This document shows, in pieces, positions 28,171-37,245 of a stretch of DNA of 64,000 nt. The notes under the pieces are model-generated. The model worked only from the letters and a program-made list of their open reading frames with translations. It was not told where the DNA came from and did not search any database. This DNA comes from Anaerolineae bacterium. Its GTDB lineage: Bacteria > Chloroflexota > Anaerolineae > UBA3071. Position 1 is the stretch's first letter, and every line of letters starts with the position of its first letter. Position numbers and translations under genes: made by a program. The DNA lies in contig JARYMM010000015.1 of NCBI GenBank assembly GCA_029907105.1, positions 1 through 64,000 of the forward strand, given 5' to 3'.

Positions 28171-29967
28171 CTACGGCCCCCAACTGATCTGCGCGCTCAG
28201 CCAATCCTCGTAGTCGCCGGGGATGTCCACCAGCCGCACGGGCGCCGTTTCACCATCCACCTCGAGCACAAAGATGGCCCACATGCCATCACGATCGGAC
28301 AAGAAGGCCAGCCGCCGGCCATCGGGCGACCAGGCCGGCATGCCATCGTTGGCCAGATGGGGAGCCAAGGCCCTCACCGCACCGCTGGCCAGATCGAGCA
28401 GGTATAGCTCCCAGTTGCCATCCCGTGTGTAGGAGGCGAAAGCCACCCGCCGGCCATCGGGCGACCAGGCCGGCGCGGTGTCGCCGGGCACGTCGGTCAG
28501 CAGCGTCGAGCTGCCGTCATCGGCGTTCACGATGCGCAGGCCACAGTTGTTGCCCTGCGTATCGCAGCCCTGGTAGACAATGTTCCGGCCATCGGGCGCC
28601 CAGGCCAGCGCCCGGCCGAAAGCCAGCATCGTGGCCGGGCTCTGCCCGTCGGCCCAGACGTAGTAGATGCGCCACTTGCGGTCGCCCTCGCGGTTGGAAG
28701 CGAAGGCCAGCCGCCGGCCGTCGGGCGACCAGGCCGGGACGCTATCCTCCACGTAGTGCGTCACGCGCTGCCAGGCCCCTCCGCTCACCGGCTTGATGAC
28801 CAACCCCAGCATATCCTCGCGCTGGGAACGGAAAGCCACCCACGCCCCATCGGGCGAAAGCGCCGGCTGGCTGGCCTGTTCCGCCAGCAGCACCAACTCG
28901 CCGCCGCCGGCCGGCAGCAACCAGATTTCCTCCTGCCCCGTTTCCTCGTTGAAGGCGCTGAAGGCGATGTGACCCTCACCGACTATGGGCCGCGTGGGCA
29001 GCGGTGTGAGGCCGGGGATGACAGTCACCGTGACAGGGGTTGTGGCCGTGGGCGTGGGCGTGGCCGTACGGCAGGCATAGTCCGCCTCGTCTCGCAAACG
29101 GACGATCTCCTGGTCGTCTCGCACCGTCAGGGCTGACGCATATTGCCTGGCGGCCTCGCACCACTGCGCCTTGCGGGCCAGGGCATCGCCGTATTGCCGA
29201 TAGGCATCGAGCAGCCGCCGGGCCACATCCCGGTAATCGGGGCGGCGCCGGTACAACTCGGCGAAGGTGGCGATGGTCTTCTTCCAGTCGGCTCCCCAGG
29301 TGCCGACCCCGGCCGCGTAGAGCGCGGTCAGCTCCCGTTCCTCCTGGGCCGCGGCGTCATCTGGCCGCAGGGCCAGGGCCTGATCGAAGCTGCGCAGCGC
29401 CGCTTCCAGATGGTCGGCCTGGGCCAGTTGCAGGCCGTGCTGATAGTGCGCCTGGAAGAGCATCTCTTCCACTGCCTGGGGCTGATAGTCCGGAGCCAGG
29501 GTGCGCAATTGCTCCAGCCGCAGTGCGGCCTCCTCCCATCGCTGCTGCTCGAAGAGCTGCCGGGCCTCGGCGAAGAGGGCGTCCAGCGCGCCCATCTGCG
29601 GCGTGCCCGGCGGCGGTGTGGGAACCGGCGTCGGCGTGGAGATGGGGGCGGCTGTCGGCGTCTGCCTGCGCGCCGCCGCTTCCTCCAGCTCGCGCAGGCG
29701 GGCCAGAGCGCCTTCGTGTTCCGGAGCCAGCTCCAGCACGCGGGCCAGCTCCGCCTGAGCCAGGGCCAGTTCGCCGCTGTCCAGATAACGCAATGCGCGC
29801 TGGAAGTGCCCGGCCACAGCCGTGGCCTGCTGCACCTGACGCTGTTCCAGGCCGTGACGCAGGCCCAACACGCCTGCCACCACCAGGCCGCCCAGGCCCA
29901 GAATCAGCACCAGCGAAAGAACCGCCAGCAGCGGCCAGCCCGGCCCCCGCCAGCGGCGGCGCGGCAT
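28171..29967 (-). CDS. Membrane-anchored TPR and PD40 (TolB-like propeller) protein
   Basis: A 598-residue protein with one N-terminal membrane helix (WPLLAVLSLVLILGLGGLVV), tetratricopeptide-like helices (about 50-125 and 150-290) broken by a Pro/Thr linker, and a C-terminal beta-propeller of at least five PD40 blades, each with a version of PAWSPDGRRLAFAS. It is likely an extracytoplasmic protein-binding scaffold; no enzyme motif was seen. The ATG at 29967 is chosen because AAGAGGAG lies 9 nt upstream; the longer frame starts with residues MNFELL, which translate a 7-nt repeat array. Confidence 0.85.
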   Translation of the reverse strand: MPRRRWRGPGWPLLAVLSLVLILGLGGLVVAGVLGLRHGLEQRQVQQATAVAGHFQRALRYLDSGELALAQAELARVLELAPEHEGALARLRELEEAAARRQTPTAAPISTPTPVPTPPPGTPQMGALDALFAEARQLFEQQRWEEAALRLEQLRTLAPDYQPQAVEEMLFQAHYQHGLQLAQADHLEAALRSFDQALALRPDDAAAQEERELTALYAAGVGTWGADWKKTIATFAELYRRRPDYRDVARRLLDAYRQYGDALARKAQWCEAARQYASALTVRDDQEIVRLRDEADYACRTATPTPTATTPVTVTVIPGLTPLPTRPIVGEGHIAFSAFNEETGQEEIWLLPAGGGELVLLAEQASQPALSPDGAWVAFRSQREDMLGLVIKPVSGGAWQRVTHYVEDSVPAWSPDGRRLAFASNREGDRKWRIYYVWADGQSPATMLAFGRALAWAPDGRNIVYQGCDTQGNNCGLRIVNADDGSSTLLTDVPGDTAPAWSPDGRRVAFASYTRDGNWELYLLDLASGAVRALAPHLANDGMPAWSPDGRRLAFLSDRDGMWAIFVLEVDGETAPVRLVDIPGDYEDWLSAQISWGP

Positions 29968-30028
29968 CGCCACCATCTCCTCTTGCGGAAGGCTATCGTT
30001 TGACCTTGGTGTCCCTTCGACCATAAGA

Positions 30029-30100
30029 AGCTCAAAGTTCAAAGCTCAAAGCTCAAAAACTGGCCATGATGGGCAGTTTTGGACTTTGAGCTTCGGATTT
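30029..30100. repeat. Inverted heptamer arrays (AAGYTCA and its complement)
   Basis: The left arm (30029-30060) has four AAGCTCA or AAGTTCA units; the right arm (30073-30100) has TTTGAGCTT-type units in the opposite sense. The spacer between them is about 12 nt. The array fills the junction between the PD40 and DUF5107 genes and overlaps the DUF5107 stop codon. Confidence 0.75.
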
Positions 30101-32414
30101 AGCGTAGCGGTAGCTCTCGCGGCGGCATGGCGACGTAAGGCTTGCCGCTGCGGGGGTCCACCAGGCTGACCTCGACGCGGCCCCGCTCCGGCGCATCGGC
30201 CGGCAGGGGCAACACCTCATCGAACGGCCCATCCGGCCTCAGGCTGACCTCCTCCGTGAAGATGCGGCGGTTGTCCAACGTAACGATCAACCGGCCCGAC
30301 AGAGGACTGGTGGAGAAGAGGCTCACCCGCAACCCTGTGGCCTCCGGGCGCACGTTGATGGCCCCGCCCCTCTCGGCATGCAGGATGCCGCCCAGGCCGG
30401 CCACGGGGAACCAGGTCTCCTGCCAGCTCAGCGACTGCCCGGCATCCAACTCCGCCCAGTCGTCGAAGGTGGGAGCCACGCCACCGTGCAGCTCCACATA
30501 GCCGGAACCGTCATCGGTCCAGTTGTCGGGGCCGATGGCCGCCTCCCCCCAGCCGAAAGCGAAGCCCTTGGCGCCGCGAGCTACGGTGCCGGGGAAGACG
30601 CGCACCATGCCCTCGTCATCCACGTGGTCGTAGACGCCCACGAAATCACCCTGCGCTGCCGGCCGGGCGAAGAAGCCCAGGTACTCGCGCCAGGAGCTCA
30701 GCCGGCTCACGTCCCGCCCCTGGTAGAGCGGCCAGGAGAAAGGCTGACCCGGGCCGGGCAGGCGGGCATCGCCCGTGGAATGCACCGTCATCTCGGCGGC
30801 GGGGAAGATGAACTGCAACCCCTCCGAGGGGCTGTTGCCGCGGCCCGGGGCGAGCATGGCGTTGCTCCAGAACTTGTAGCGCAGCGGCTGGGCCGTGGGG
30901 TTTTCCAGGATGATCTGGACGTCGAAGGCGGCGCGGCCAGGGTGCAACGTGACCGCCACCCGCGCCCGCAGCCGGTTCCCGTCGCCGTCGGAAAGGTACA
31001 CGGTGGCGTGGCCGTCGTCACCGCGGGCGATGCGAGTGCTCCAGGGGATGCCCCACTCGTAGCCGTGCTCCTCCACCGGCAGCCCCCATTCCAGCCCGCC
31101 GGCGGCCAGCCACCAGTTGGCTCCCTCCGGCCTCGGCGGCCCCCAGTGTGTGGGCTTGATGACCGGATTGCGGTAGAACTGATTGTGGCCTGTGGGCTTG
31201 AAGATGCATTCATAGACCCGCCCGCCAAGCTCCGGCAGCAGCGTCAGGCGCAGGAACTCGTTTTCCAGCACGATGAGCCGGTACTCTTGCGGCGTGGGCT
31301 GAGGATTAGACGCTTCGTAGGCCGCCCGATCCAGCACCCGGAGCGGGAAGTTGCCGTGCTCGACATCCACCGCCGGGCGCAGGAAGGCCGCGTAGGGATA
31401 CGTGGGGATGGTGACCCTGGTCTCCCGCACGGTCACGGGAGGCGATGCCACCGAAGCCGGCGTGGGCGGGATGTCCGTGGCCACAGGGATAGCCTTCAGC
31501 GGCTGGCTGAGCTTCACGTAGGCCCGGCTGACCCAGCCCTCTTGCCCGTCCACGCAACAGACGCGCAGCCATGTGCCCTCGCCGTTGCGGGCCAGGACGG
31601 TCAGTCGCTCGCCCATGCGCACGATACCCAGGCGGGGAAAGCTCGTGTCCGGCCCCTGGCGCACGTTCAGAGCGTAGAGGGTCACCTCGGCGCTGACGAC
31701 GGGGATGGGTGTGGGCGTGGCCGTAGGAGGTGCCGGTGTAGCCGTCGTCGTGGGCGTGGGGGCTTCCGCCACCGTCACCGTCAGCACTTCCCCGGCAACG
31801 TTTTTGTCGCTATCGCTGGCGCGCACGACGAGCTGGTAGAGGCCTGCCTTCACCGGCGTCCAGGCCACATGCACCGTTTGTGTCACGGCCTGGCTGGTCA
31901 GCTTCTTCTCCTCCAGCAGTTCCCCGTCCAACACCACCTCCAGCCAGGTCACGCCCACGTTGTCGGCGGCCTCGATGCCGATGTCCGCGCTCTGGCCAGC
32001 GGCGAGCTGCGGGGGCGATAGCGTCACCGCCAGTTGGGGAGGCGTGATGTCCTTCAACATGCCGGCGATCATGGCTTCGCCCCCTGGTTCCAGCGTCAAC
32101 GTCTCCTCCAGCGGGGCGAAGCCCTCATGTTCGATGAGGAACTGATGGCCCGTCGGCGCCAGGGTGAGGGTGATGGGCGTTTGCCCCTGCTCGATGCCGT
32201 TGACCTTGACCACGGCCCCGTGCGGCTGGACGTCAATGCGCAACGTGGCCGGGCCCGTCTTGGGCGTCGGCGTCGGCTCAGGGGTGGGCGTGGGCGGCAG
32301 CGGCGGTGGTGTCGGCCGGCCGCATGCGGCCCCCGCGGCCAACAGCAGCGCCAGAGCGCTGAGCAGGAGCACCCATCGTGCTCGATGGGGCAGAGAGAAC
32401 ATAAGCGTGTTCAT
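30099..32414 (-). CDS. DUF5107 lipoprotein with PEGA and SH3 domains
   Basis: A 771-residue exported lipoprotein (LLLAAGAAC, then a Pro/Thr linker). A PEGA-like domain (about 55-115, RIDVQPHGAVVKVNGIEQG) is followed by an Ig-like domain (120-215), a bacterial SH3 domain (245-305, LNVRQGPDTSFPRLGIV and GWVSRAYVKL) and a DUF5107 carbohydrate-mutarotase-like fold (about 345-640, LLPELGGRVYECIFKPTGHNQFYRNPV). It probably binds polymers or sugars at the cell surface. A catalytic role is not established. Confidence 0.85.
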   Translation of the reverse strand: MNTLMFSLPHRARWVLLLSALALLLAAGAACGRPTPPPLPPTPTPEPTPTPKTGPATLRIDVQPHGAVVKVNGIEQGQTPITLTLAPTGHQFLIEHEGFAPLEETLTLEPGGEAMIAGMLKDITPPQLAVTLSPPQLAAGQSADIGIEAADNVGVTWLEVVLDGELLEEKKLTSQAVTQTVHVAWTPVKAGLYQLVVRASDSDKNVAGEVLTVTVAEAPTPTTTATPAPPTATPTPIPVVSAEVTLYALNVRQGPDTSFPRLGIVRMGERLTVLARNGEGTWLRVCCVDGQEGWVSRAYVKLSQPLKAIPVATDIPPTPASVASPPVTVRETRVTIPTYPYAAFLRPAVDVEHGNFPLRVLDRAAYEASNPQPTPQEYRLIVLENEFLRLTLLPELGGRVYECIFKPTGHNQFYRNPVIKPTHWGPPRPEGANWWLAAGGLEWGLPVEEHGYEWGIPWSTRIARGDDGHATVYLSDGDGNRLRARVAVTLHPGRAAFDVQIILENPTAQPLRYKFWSNAMLAPGRGNSPSEGLQFIFPAAEMTVHSTGDARLPGPGQPFSWPLYQGRDVSRLSSWREYLGFFARPAAQGDFVGVYDHVDDEGMVRVFPGTVARGAKGFAFGWGEAAIGPDNWTDDGSGYVELHGGVAPTFDDWAELDAGQSLSWQETWFPVAGLGGILHAERGGAINVRPEATGLRVSLFSTSPLSGRLIVTLDNRRIFTEEVSLRPDGPFDEVLPLPADAPERGRVEVSLVDPRSGKPYVAMPPRELPLR

Positions 32415-32472
32415 AGTGGCCTCATATTCAAACCGCGATTATGCACCAAACACTGGATTTGTCAAGGCGCGT

Positions 32473-32931
32473 CTATGCCTCGTTTTCTCTCTCCGCCAAC
32501 AGCGCCCCTGCGCGACGGATTACCTCTCGCTCGCTCTCGTAGGTGGCCCGCTCTGCTGCCTCTTCCGGCGACAGCCATTCCACGCTGTCCACCTCCCAGT
32601 CGTGTGCGGCGGTGTTGCCACCCACCGCCTCGATGAGGAAGAAAGTCACCGTCTTGTGGTAGCGCACCGGCTGGCCGTTCTCCTCGCCACGGTACCAGTA
32701 CTCGATGCGCTGGATGCGCGGCCCCAGCCGGCCTACGAGCCCCGTCTCCTCTTGAACCTCGCGCAGCGCTGTCGTCGGTGCTCTCTCGCCGGGGTCAATG
32801 AGCCCTTTGGGCAGCCCCCAGATGCTGTTCCCTTTGGTGGCGATGAGCGCTATCTGGGGCCGTCCTCCTTCATCGCGGCGGTAGACCACGCCTCCCGCCG
32901 AGTACACATGTTTCGTCGGAATGCGAGCCAT
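32473..32931 (-). CDS. NUDIX hydrolase
   Basis: A 152-residue pyrophosphohydrolase with a complete NUDIX box: G, five residues, E, seven residues, REVQEETGLV (residues about 44-66). Such enzymes cleave nucleoside diphosphates linked to another group. The ATG at 32931 starts MARIPTKHVYSAGGVVYR, the typical first strand. A 7-nt repeat array begins three bases before the start codon. The specific substrate is unknown. Confidence 0.92.
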   Translation of the reverse strand: MARIPTKHVYSAGGVVYRRDEGGRPQIALIATKGNSIWGLPKGLIDPGERAPTTALREVQEETGLVGRLGPRIQRIEYWYRGEENGQPVRYHKTVTFFLIEAVGGNTAAHDWEVDSVEWLSPEEAAERATYESEREVIRRAGALLAERENEA

Positions 32932-32934
32932 ATG

Positions 32935-32976
32935 CCTCACGCTCCGCACATCACAGATCACGCCTCACGCCCCACG
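32935..32976. repeat. Heptamer array, CNTCACG-like words
   Basis: Six 7-nt units such as CCTCACG and GATCACG, immediately upstream of the NUDIX start codon on the minus strand. Confidence 0.65.
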
Positions 32977-33045
32977 TCCCGAACAGCCGCAAGAAAGCGG
33001 GAGCAGCCTTCGATCCGGCTGTGGGGCCTCTTCCCCCTCGGCTGA

Positions 33046-34125
33046 CTACATGCCCACGCCGGCCACGGGCGTGCCGCAGCGCGCGCAGCGCCCCTGGACA
33101 ATCTGGTACTTGAGGATCTGGTAGCCGATGCGGGCGATCAGCGTCTCGCCGCACTGGTGGCAGAGCGTGTTCTCCGAGGCCTGTCCGGGCACATTGCCCA
33201 CGTAGACGTAACGCAACCCGGCTTCTCGTCCGATCTCCCAGGCCCGCTGCAACGTGCTCACCGGCGTCGGCGGGCGGTCGCGCATCTTGTACTGGGGATA
33301 GAAACGAGACACGTGCCAGGGCACGTCCACGCCCACCTCCCGGGCCAGGAATTCGGCCACCCAGCGCAGCTCCTCTTCGCTGTCGTTGAGGCCGGGGATG
33401 ACCAGTGTGGTCACCTCCAGCCAGATGCCCAACTTGCGCATAAGGGGCAGGTTTTCCAGCACCGGCTCCAGCCTGGCCCCGCATAGTTTCTGGTAGAACT
33501 CCCCTCGTCCCGCTTTCAGGTCCACGTTGGCGGCATCCACAAGAGGCGTGCCACCTGGCTCTTGGGACCCCATCACCTCCAGAAGCTCCGGCGTCATGTA
33601 GCCGTTGGTGACGAAGACGTTGGCGATGCCTGCGTCGTGGGCCAGGCGGGCGGTGTCCAGGGCATACTCGGCGAAGACGGTCGGCTCGGTATAGGTGTAG
33701 GCGATGGAGCGGGCTTTCAGCCGCCGGGCGGTAGCGACCAGGGCTTCGGGCGAGGCAGGCTGGCCCAGGATCAGGTGCTCTTCGCGCGGCATCTGGGAGA
33801 TCTCCCAGTTCTGGCAGAACTGGCAGCGGAAGTTGCAACCCGGCGTGGCAATGGAAAAGGCCCCGCTGCCCGGGTAGAAGTGGAAGAGCGGCTTCTTCTC
33901 CACCGGGTCGAGGTGCTGGGAGATGGTACGCCCGTAGACCAGCGTATAAAGAGTCTCGCCTCGGTTCTCCCGCACCTGGCAGACCCCTCGCCGGCCATCG
34001 CCGATAACGCAGCGGTGGGCGCAGAGATTGCAGCGCACTTTCTGCTCGGCCAGCGCTTCCCAAAGCATGGCCTCTCTGGGCTCGGCTATTCTCTCTTGTT
34101 CCCGCATCCTGTCTGATCTGACCAT
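33046..34125 (-). CDS. amrS: AmrS-type radical SAM enzyme (AmmeMemoRadiSam family)
   Basis: A 359-residue radical S-adenosylmethionine protein with the cluster motif CNFRCQFC (near 105), a second Cys set CNLCAHRC near the N terminus and a C-terminal zinc-ribbon-like CHQC and CARC. The segment SIATPGCNFRCQFCQNW is typical of the AmrS family (related to pyruvate-formate-lyase activating enzymes). GAGGAAG lies ahead of the ATG at 34125; an ATG five codons earlier is possible. The usual partners (MEMO1-like and AMMECR1-like) are not encoded in this window. The reaction is unknown. Confidence 0.9.
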   Translation of the reverse strand: MVRSDRMREQERIAEPREAMLWEALAEQKVRCNLCAHRCVIGDGRRGVCQVRENRGETLYTLVYGRTISQHLDPVEKKPLFHFYPGSGAFSIATPGCNFRCQFCQNWEISQMPREEHLILGQPASPEALVATARRLKARSIAYTYTEPTVFAEYALDTARLAHDAGIANVFVTNGYMTPELLEVMGSQEPGGTPLVDAANVDLKAGRGEFYQKLCGARLEPVLENLPLMRKLGIWLEVTTLVIPGLNDSEEELRWVAEFLAREVGVDVPWHVSRFYPQYKMRDRPPTPVSTLQRAWEIGREAGLRYVYVGNVPGQASENTLCHQCGETLIARIGYQILKYQIVQGRCARCGTPVAGVGM

Positions 34126-34140
34126 GGCTTCTTCCTCCAT

Positions 34141-34600
34141 GAACAGGCTACGACTGTACTTAAATTAGCAGATCGCAAAAGCTCACAGCAGGCTCAGTAG
34201 TCATCATGAACTGCATTCGCCACAAGGCATGAAAACAGGGTGTGAGACAGGCTGGCACATTGTTTTCCCCACGCTGCCTCCTGGCTGACCGAATTGGCAA
34301 GTATCCGGAGCCTCACCCGGTCATGCTGAGCGGCTCTGGGAGCCAACCTTGCTGACGTACACAGCCATCTCTGGCGCCTGACAGTCATTGGAGTACGTTG
34401 GCCAGCGAAGCATCTCCTTTCCCGCCGGACTTGCCAGTTCAGCGGGAGCAAACTATCAACCAAGTATACCACACATTGCCTTCTTCGGCCAACAAGCGCC
34501 CTGGGTGAAGAAATCGTCATCATCGAAGGGGGCTTTCTTCATCGGCCTGTCATCGGCGGCTGGTATGATGGGTTTCGCTGCGCGAAGAAAGCCTCGGCCC
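34141..34600. other. Intergenic region with a half palindromic element
   Basis: No gene was seen. At 34320-34415 it contains TCATGCTGAGCGGCTC and GCGAAGCATCTCC, words of the dispersed palindromic family, but without a clear second half. The remainder shows no recognisable feature apart from two divergent promoter-like sites. Confidence 0.5.
34463..34492 (-). promoter_or_regulatory. Candidate promoter for amrS
   Basis: On the minus strand TTGGCC (34492-34487), an 18-bp spacer and TATACT (34468-34463). The leader would be about 330 nt. Confidence 0.4.
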
Positions 34601-34605
34601 ATGTT

Positions 34606-34634
34606 TTGACGGGACTTCTGGCCTGTGCTATACT
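34606..34634 (+). promoter_or_regulatory. Promoter of the exopolysaccharide cluster
   Basis: TTGACG (34606-34611), a 17-bp spacer and TATACT (34629-34634), about 50 nt before the Wzz-like gene. Confidence 0.8.
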
Positions 34635-34684
34635 GTCATGCCTGCGACCGACGGTCGCATCAGGATAGCGAGGGAAAGCGTCTG

Positions 34685-35980
34685 TTGACCGAAGAAATGG
34701 ACGAACTGGCATCGAGAAGCTATGGGGCCATACTGCTCCGCTGGCTCTGGCTGATCCTGCTTCTGACGGTGGTGACGGTGGCTGTCATCTACTACCGTTC
34801 CATCACGGCTCCACCTGTCTACCAGGCGGTGATAGAGCTGCAGGTGATCGCCCAGGAACCGGAGGAGGTGTCGCTCTTCACCCCCCTGCGCGGCGCCGGC
34901 ACGAAAGAAGAAATGAGGGCTGTGCGTGAGGAATTCATCAACCTCCTCAACAGCCCCACCATCGCCCGGCAGACCATTGCCGAACTGAACCTGGGCAGCA
35001 GCGTGCGGCAGTTGCTGGAGCGCCTCACCGTGCAATACGAGGACAAGTTCATCACCGTCGCCATGCGGGCGGAGGGAGCTCAGGCCGCCGAGGCCCTGGT
35101 CACGGCGCACGTCAACAACGCCCTGGAGTATTATCGCCGGGCGCGCTCGCTGGCCACGGAGGTCGCCGAGCAATTCATCACCGATCAACTGCGGGAGAGC
35201 CAGGAGGAGTTCGCCGTTGCCGAGGATGCCTTCCTGAAGTTCAAGCTGCAATACAACGTCGGTTCGTTGCAGCGGGAGATCGAAGCGCTGCAGGACGTGA
35301 TCCGCACCCTGACCCAGCGACGCGACGAAGCGCGGGTGGAGATGGAGCGCTCCCTGGCCCTGGCGGCGGAGATGAGAGCGGCAGCCGCCGAGGCCTGGCA
35401 GCGCGTCGCCGAGGCCGAAGCACAGGCTGCGGCGGCGGAGGAAGCATTGAAGCAGGCCGAGGGAGCAGAGGCAACGGAGGCTGAGACGCTGGAGGAACTG
35501 AAGCGGGCCAAGGAAGCTGAACTCCGTGAAGCGACGGCCACGGCAGACCACTACCGGGCGGCGGCTCGCACGTTTGAGGGCAACGCCATCGCTCACGCGG
35601 CGACCGCCGAAGGGCACCGCACGGCGCAGATGCAGTACGAGCAGATCATCGCCAGGCGCACGGCGGAGTTGGCTACCCTCATCGGCCTGAGCGCGGAATA
35701 TGACACCTTACAGAGCAACCTGAATCAGGCTCAGGAGAGGGTGAGCTTCCTGGCCAGCAAAGCCAACGAGGCCCAGATCAAGCGCAGCCAGGCGCTCAGC
35801 GCGGGTTACCTGCAGATCATCAGGCCGGCGCAGACGCCGGGCTCCCCCATTCCTGCCAACACCTGGCAACTGGTAGGGGTGGGCGGGGTGGTCAGCCTGA
35901 TCGTGGGCACCATCCTGGCCTTCCTGCTGGAGATTCTCATCGGCTCCCGCCGCCGCGCGGGGCGGCGCGCGGCACGGTGA
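34685..35980 (+). CDS. Wzz-like polysaccharide chain-length/co-polymerase protein
   Basis: A 431-residue inner-membrane protein with one helix near the N terminus (ILLRWLWLILLLTVVTVAVIYY) and one at the C terminus (VGVGGVVSLIVGTILAFLLE). Between them lies a long Ala/Glu-rich coiled coil (about 170-340), as in Wzz/polysaccharide co-polymerases. There is no tyrosine-kinase domain. The start is either TTG 34685, with GAGGG upstream, or ATG 34697; earlier codons overlap the promoter. First gene of the exopolysaccharide unit; its end overlaps the next gene by 4 nt. Confidence 0.8.
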   Translation: MTEEMDELASRSYGAILLRWLWLILLLTVVTVAVIYYRSITAPPVYQAVIELQVIAQEPEEVSLFTPLRGAGTKEEMRAVREEFINLLNSPTIARQTIAELNLGSSVRQLLERLTVQYEDKFITVAMRAEGAQAAEALVTAHVNNALEYYRRARSLATEVAEQFITDQLRESQEEFAVAEDAFLKFKLQYNVGSLQREIEALQDVIRTLTQRRDEARVEMERSLALAAEMRAAAAEAWQRVAEAEAQAAAAEEALKQAEGAEATEAETLEELKRAKEAELREATATADHYRAAARTFEGNAIAHAATAEGHRTAQMQYEQIIARRTAELATLIGLSAEYDTLQSNLNQAQERVSFLASKANEAQIKRSQALSAGYLQIIRPAQTPGSPIPANTWQLVGVGGVVSLIVGTILAFLLEILIGSRRRAGRRAAR

Positions 35981-37245
35981 GCGACCGGGGTTTTTTCGAA
36001 GAGTCGCCGGTGAAACGCAGCGTTCTCCTCATTGACTTTGCCCCCAGTCCGGGCGGGTCCATCGTGAGCCTGTACGGCCTGGCCAGGGGCTTGCGAGACA
36101 GTCCCTATGCGCCGCTTGTGCTTCTGGCTCCCAACAACCCTCTCGTGCCCCAGTTTCGCTCCCTTGGGGTGGGGGTCTTCACCCTGGATGCCCGGCAGGG
36201 GCAGGGAGACCTGTACGCTGCACCGGTGGAGCGGGTACGCCGCAGCATGTTCGCCGATTGGGTGCGTCGCAGCGGGCCGGCAGCGGCTATCTGGCACGGC
36301 GGCGGCTTCTGGCTGCGGTTGGGTCGCCGCATCCTGCCTCAGGCATGGCGGGTGGCTCGCCTGGCCAAAGCGCAGCAGGTGTGCCTGATCCACTGCAACG
36401 ATGCCGTCTCCATCAGCCGCGTCGGCATCCTGGCCGCCCGTCTGGCCAGGCTGCCTTGCGTCTGTTTCCCCCGGCGCTTCGACCGCCTGGGACGCTTTGA
36501 GCGCTGGCTGGCCCGTTCGGTAGACTATTTCGTGTTCAATTCCGGCGCCGTCCAGCGGCAATTCCTGGAACAGGGGGAGCGGCCGGTGCGCCAGCGAGTG
36601 GTGCACAACGGCCTTGACCTGGACGATTTCCCCCTCGACCTCGATGGCCGGGCGGTGCGACAAGAGCTGGGCCTGACCCCAGAGGCCCCGGTGGTGGGCA
36701 TCGTGGGCCGGCTGGTGGATTGGAAAGGGCACGACGTCTTCCTGCGTGCCCTGGCGCGTGTGGCCGAGGAATGGCCCGACGTCCAGGGGCTTGTCGTCGG
36801 CAGCCCGGAAGTGGCCTGCCCGCACCTGGTCCAGGAGTTGCAGCAACTGGCTGTTTCCCTGGGCCTGGGGGAGGCCGTGCGCTTCGTCGGCCACCGTCCA
36901 GACATCGCCCGCGTGCTGGCGGCCATGGACCTTCTGGTCCACGCCTCCATCGCTCCGGAGCCGTTCGGGCGGGTGCTCATCGAGGGCATGGCGGCGGCCA
37001 AACCGGTAGTGGCCAGCGCTGCTGGCGGCGTGCCGGAAATCGTGCTCGATGGCCAGACGGGGCTGCTGGTGGAGCCGGGGGACGTGCAGGGCTTTGCCCA
37101 GGCGATACTTTCGTTGCTGCGCCACCCGGAGCAGGCGGCAGCCCTGGGTCGCGCCGGGCGGCAGCGGGTTGAGGCGTATTTCACCATCGAGCGGTATGTG
37201 CGCCAGGTGCAGGAAGTCTATGGAGCAGTGCTCGGTGATCAGTGA
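35977..37245 (+). CDS. GT4-family glycosyltransferase
   Basis: A 422-residue glycosyltransferase of the GT-B fold. The N-terminal domain includes VLLIDFAPSPGGSIVSLYGL. The donor-binding C-terminal domain has VVGIVGRLVDWKGHDVFLRA and the family motif EPFGRVLIEGMAAAKPVVAS. It would add a sugar to a lipid-linked glycan at the inner membrane face. The GTG start overlaps the Wzz-like stop codon; a GTG at 36010 is an alternative. Confidence 0.9.
   Translation: MSDRGFFEESPVKRSVLLIDFAPSPGGSIVSLYGLARGLRDSPYAPLVLLAPNNPLVPQFRSLGVGVFTLDARQGQGDLYAAPVERVRRSMFADWVRRSGPAAAIWHGGGFWLRLGRRILPQAWRVARLAKAQQVCLIHCNDAVSISRVGILAARLARLPCVCFPRRFDRLGRFERWLARSVDYFVFNSGAVQRQFLEQGERPVRQRVVHNGLDLDDFPLDLDGRAVRQELGLTPEAPVVGIVGRLVDWKGHDVFLRALARVAEEWPDVQGLVVGSPEVACPHLVQELQQLAVSLGLGEAVRFVGHRPDIARVLAAMDLLVHASIAPEPFGRVLIEGMAAAKPVVASAAGGVPEIVLDGQTGLLVEPGDVQGFAQAILSLLRHPEQAAALGRAGRQRVEAYFTIERYVRQVQEVYGAVLGDQ

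Noticed and set aside
28171-30042. Longer N terminus of the PD40 protein starting MNFELL
   Set aside because: Those codons are heptamer repeat, and the ATG at 29967 has a good ribosome site and precedes the membrane helix.
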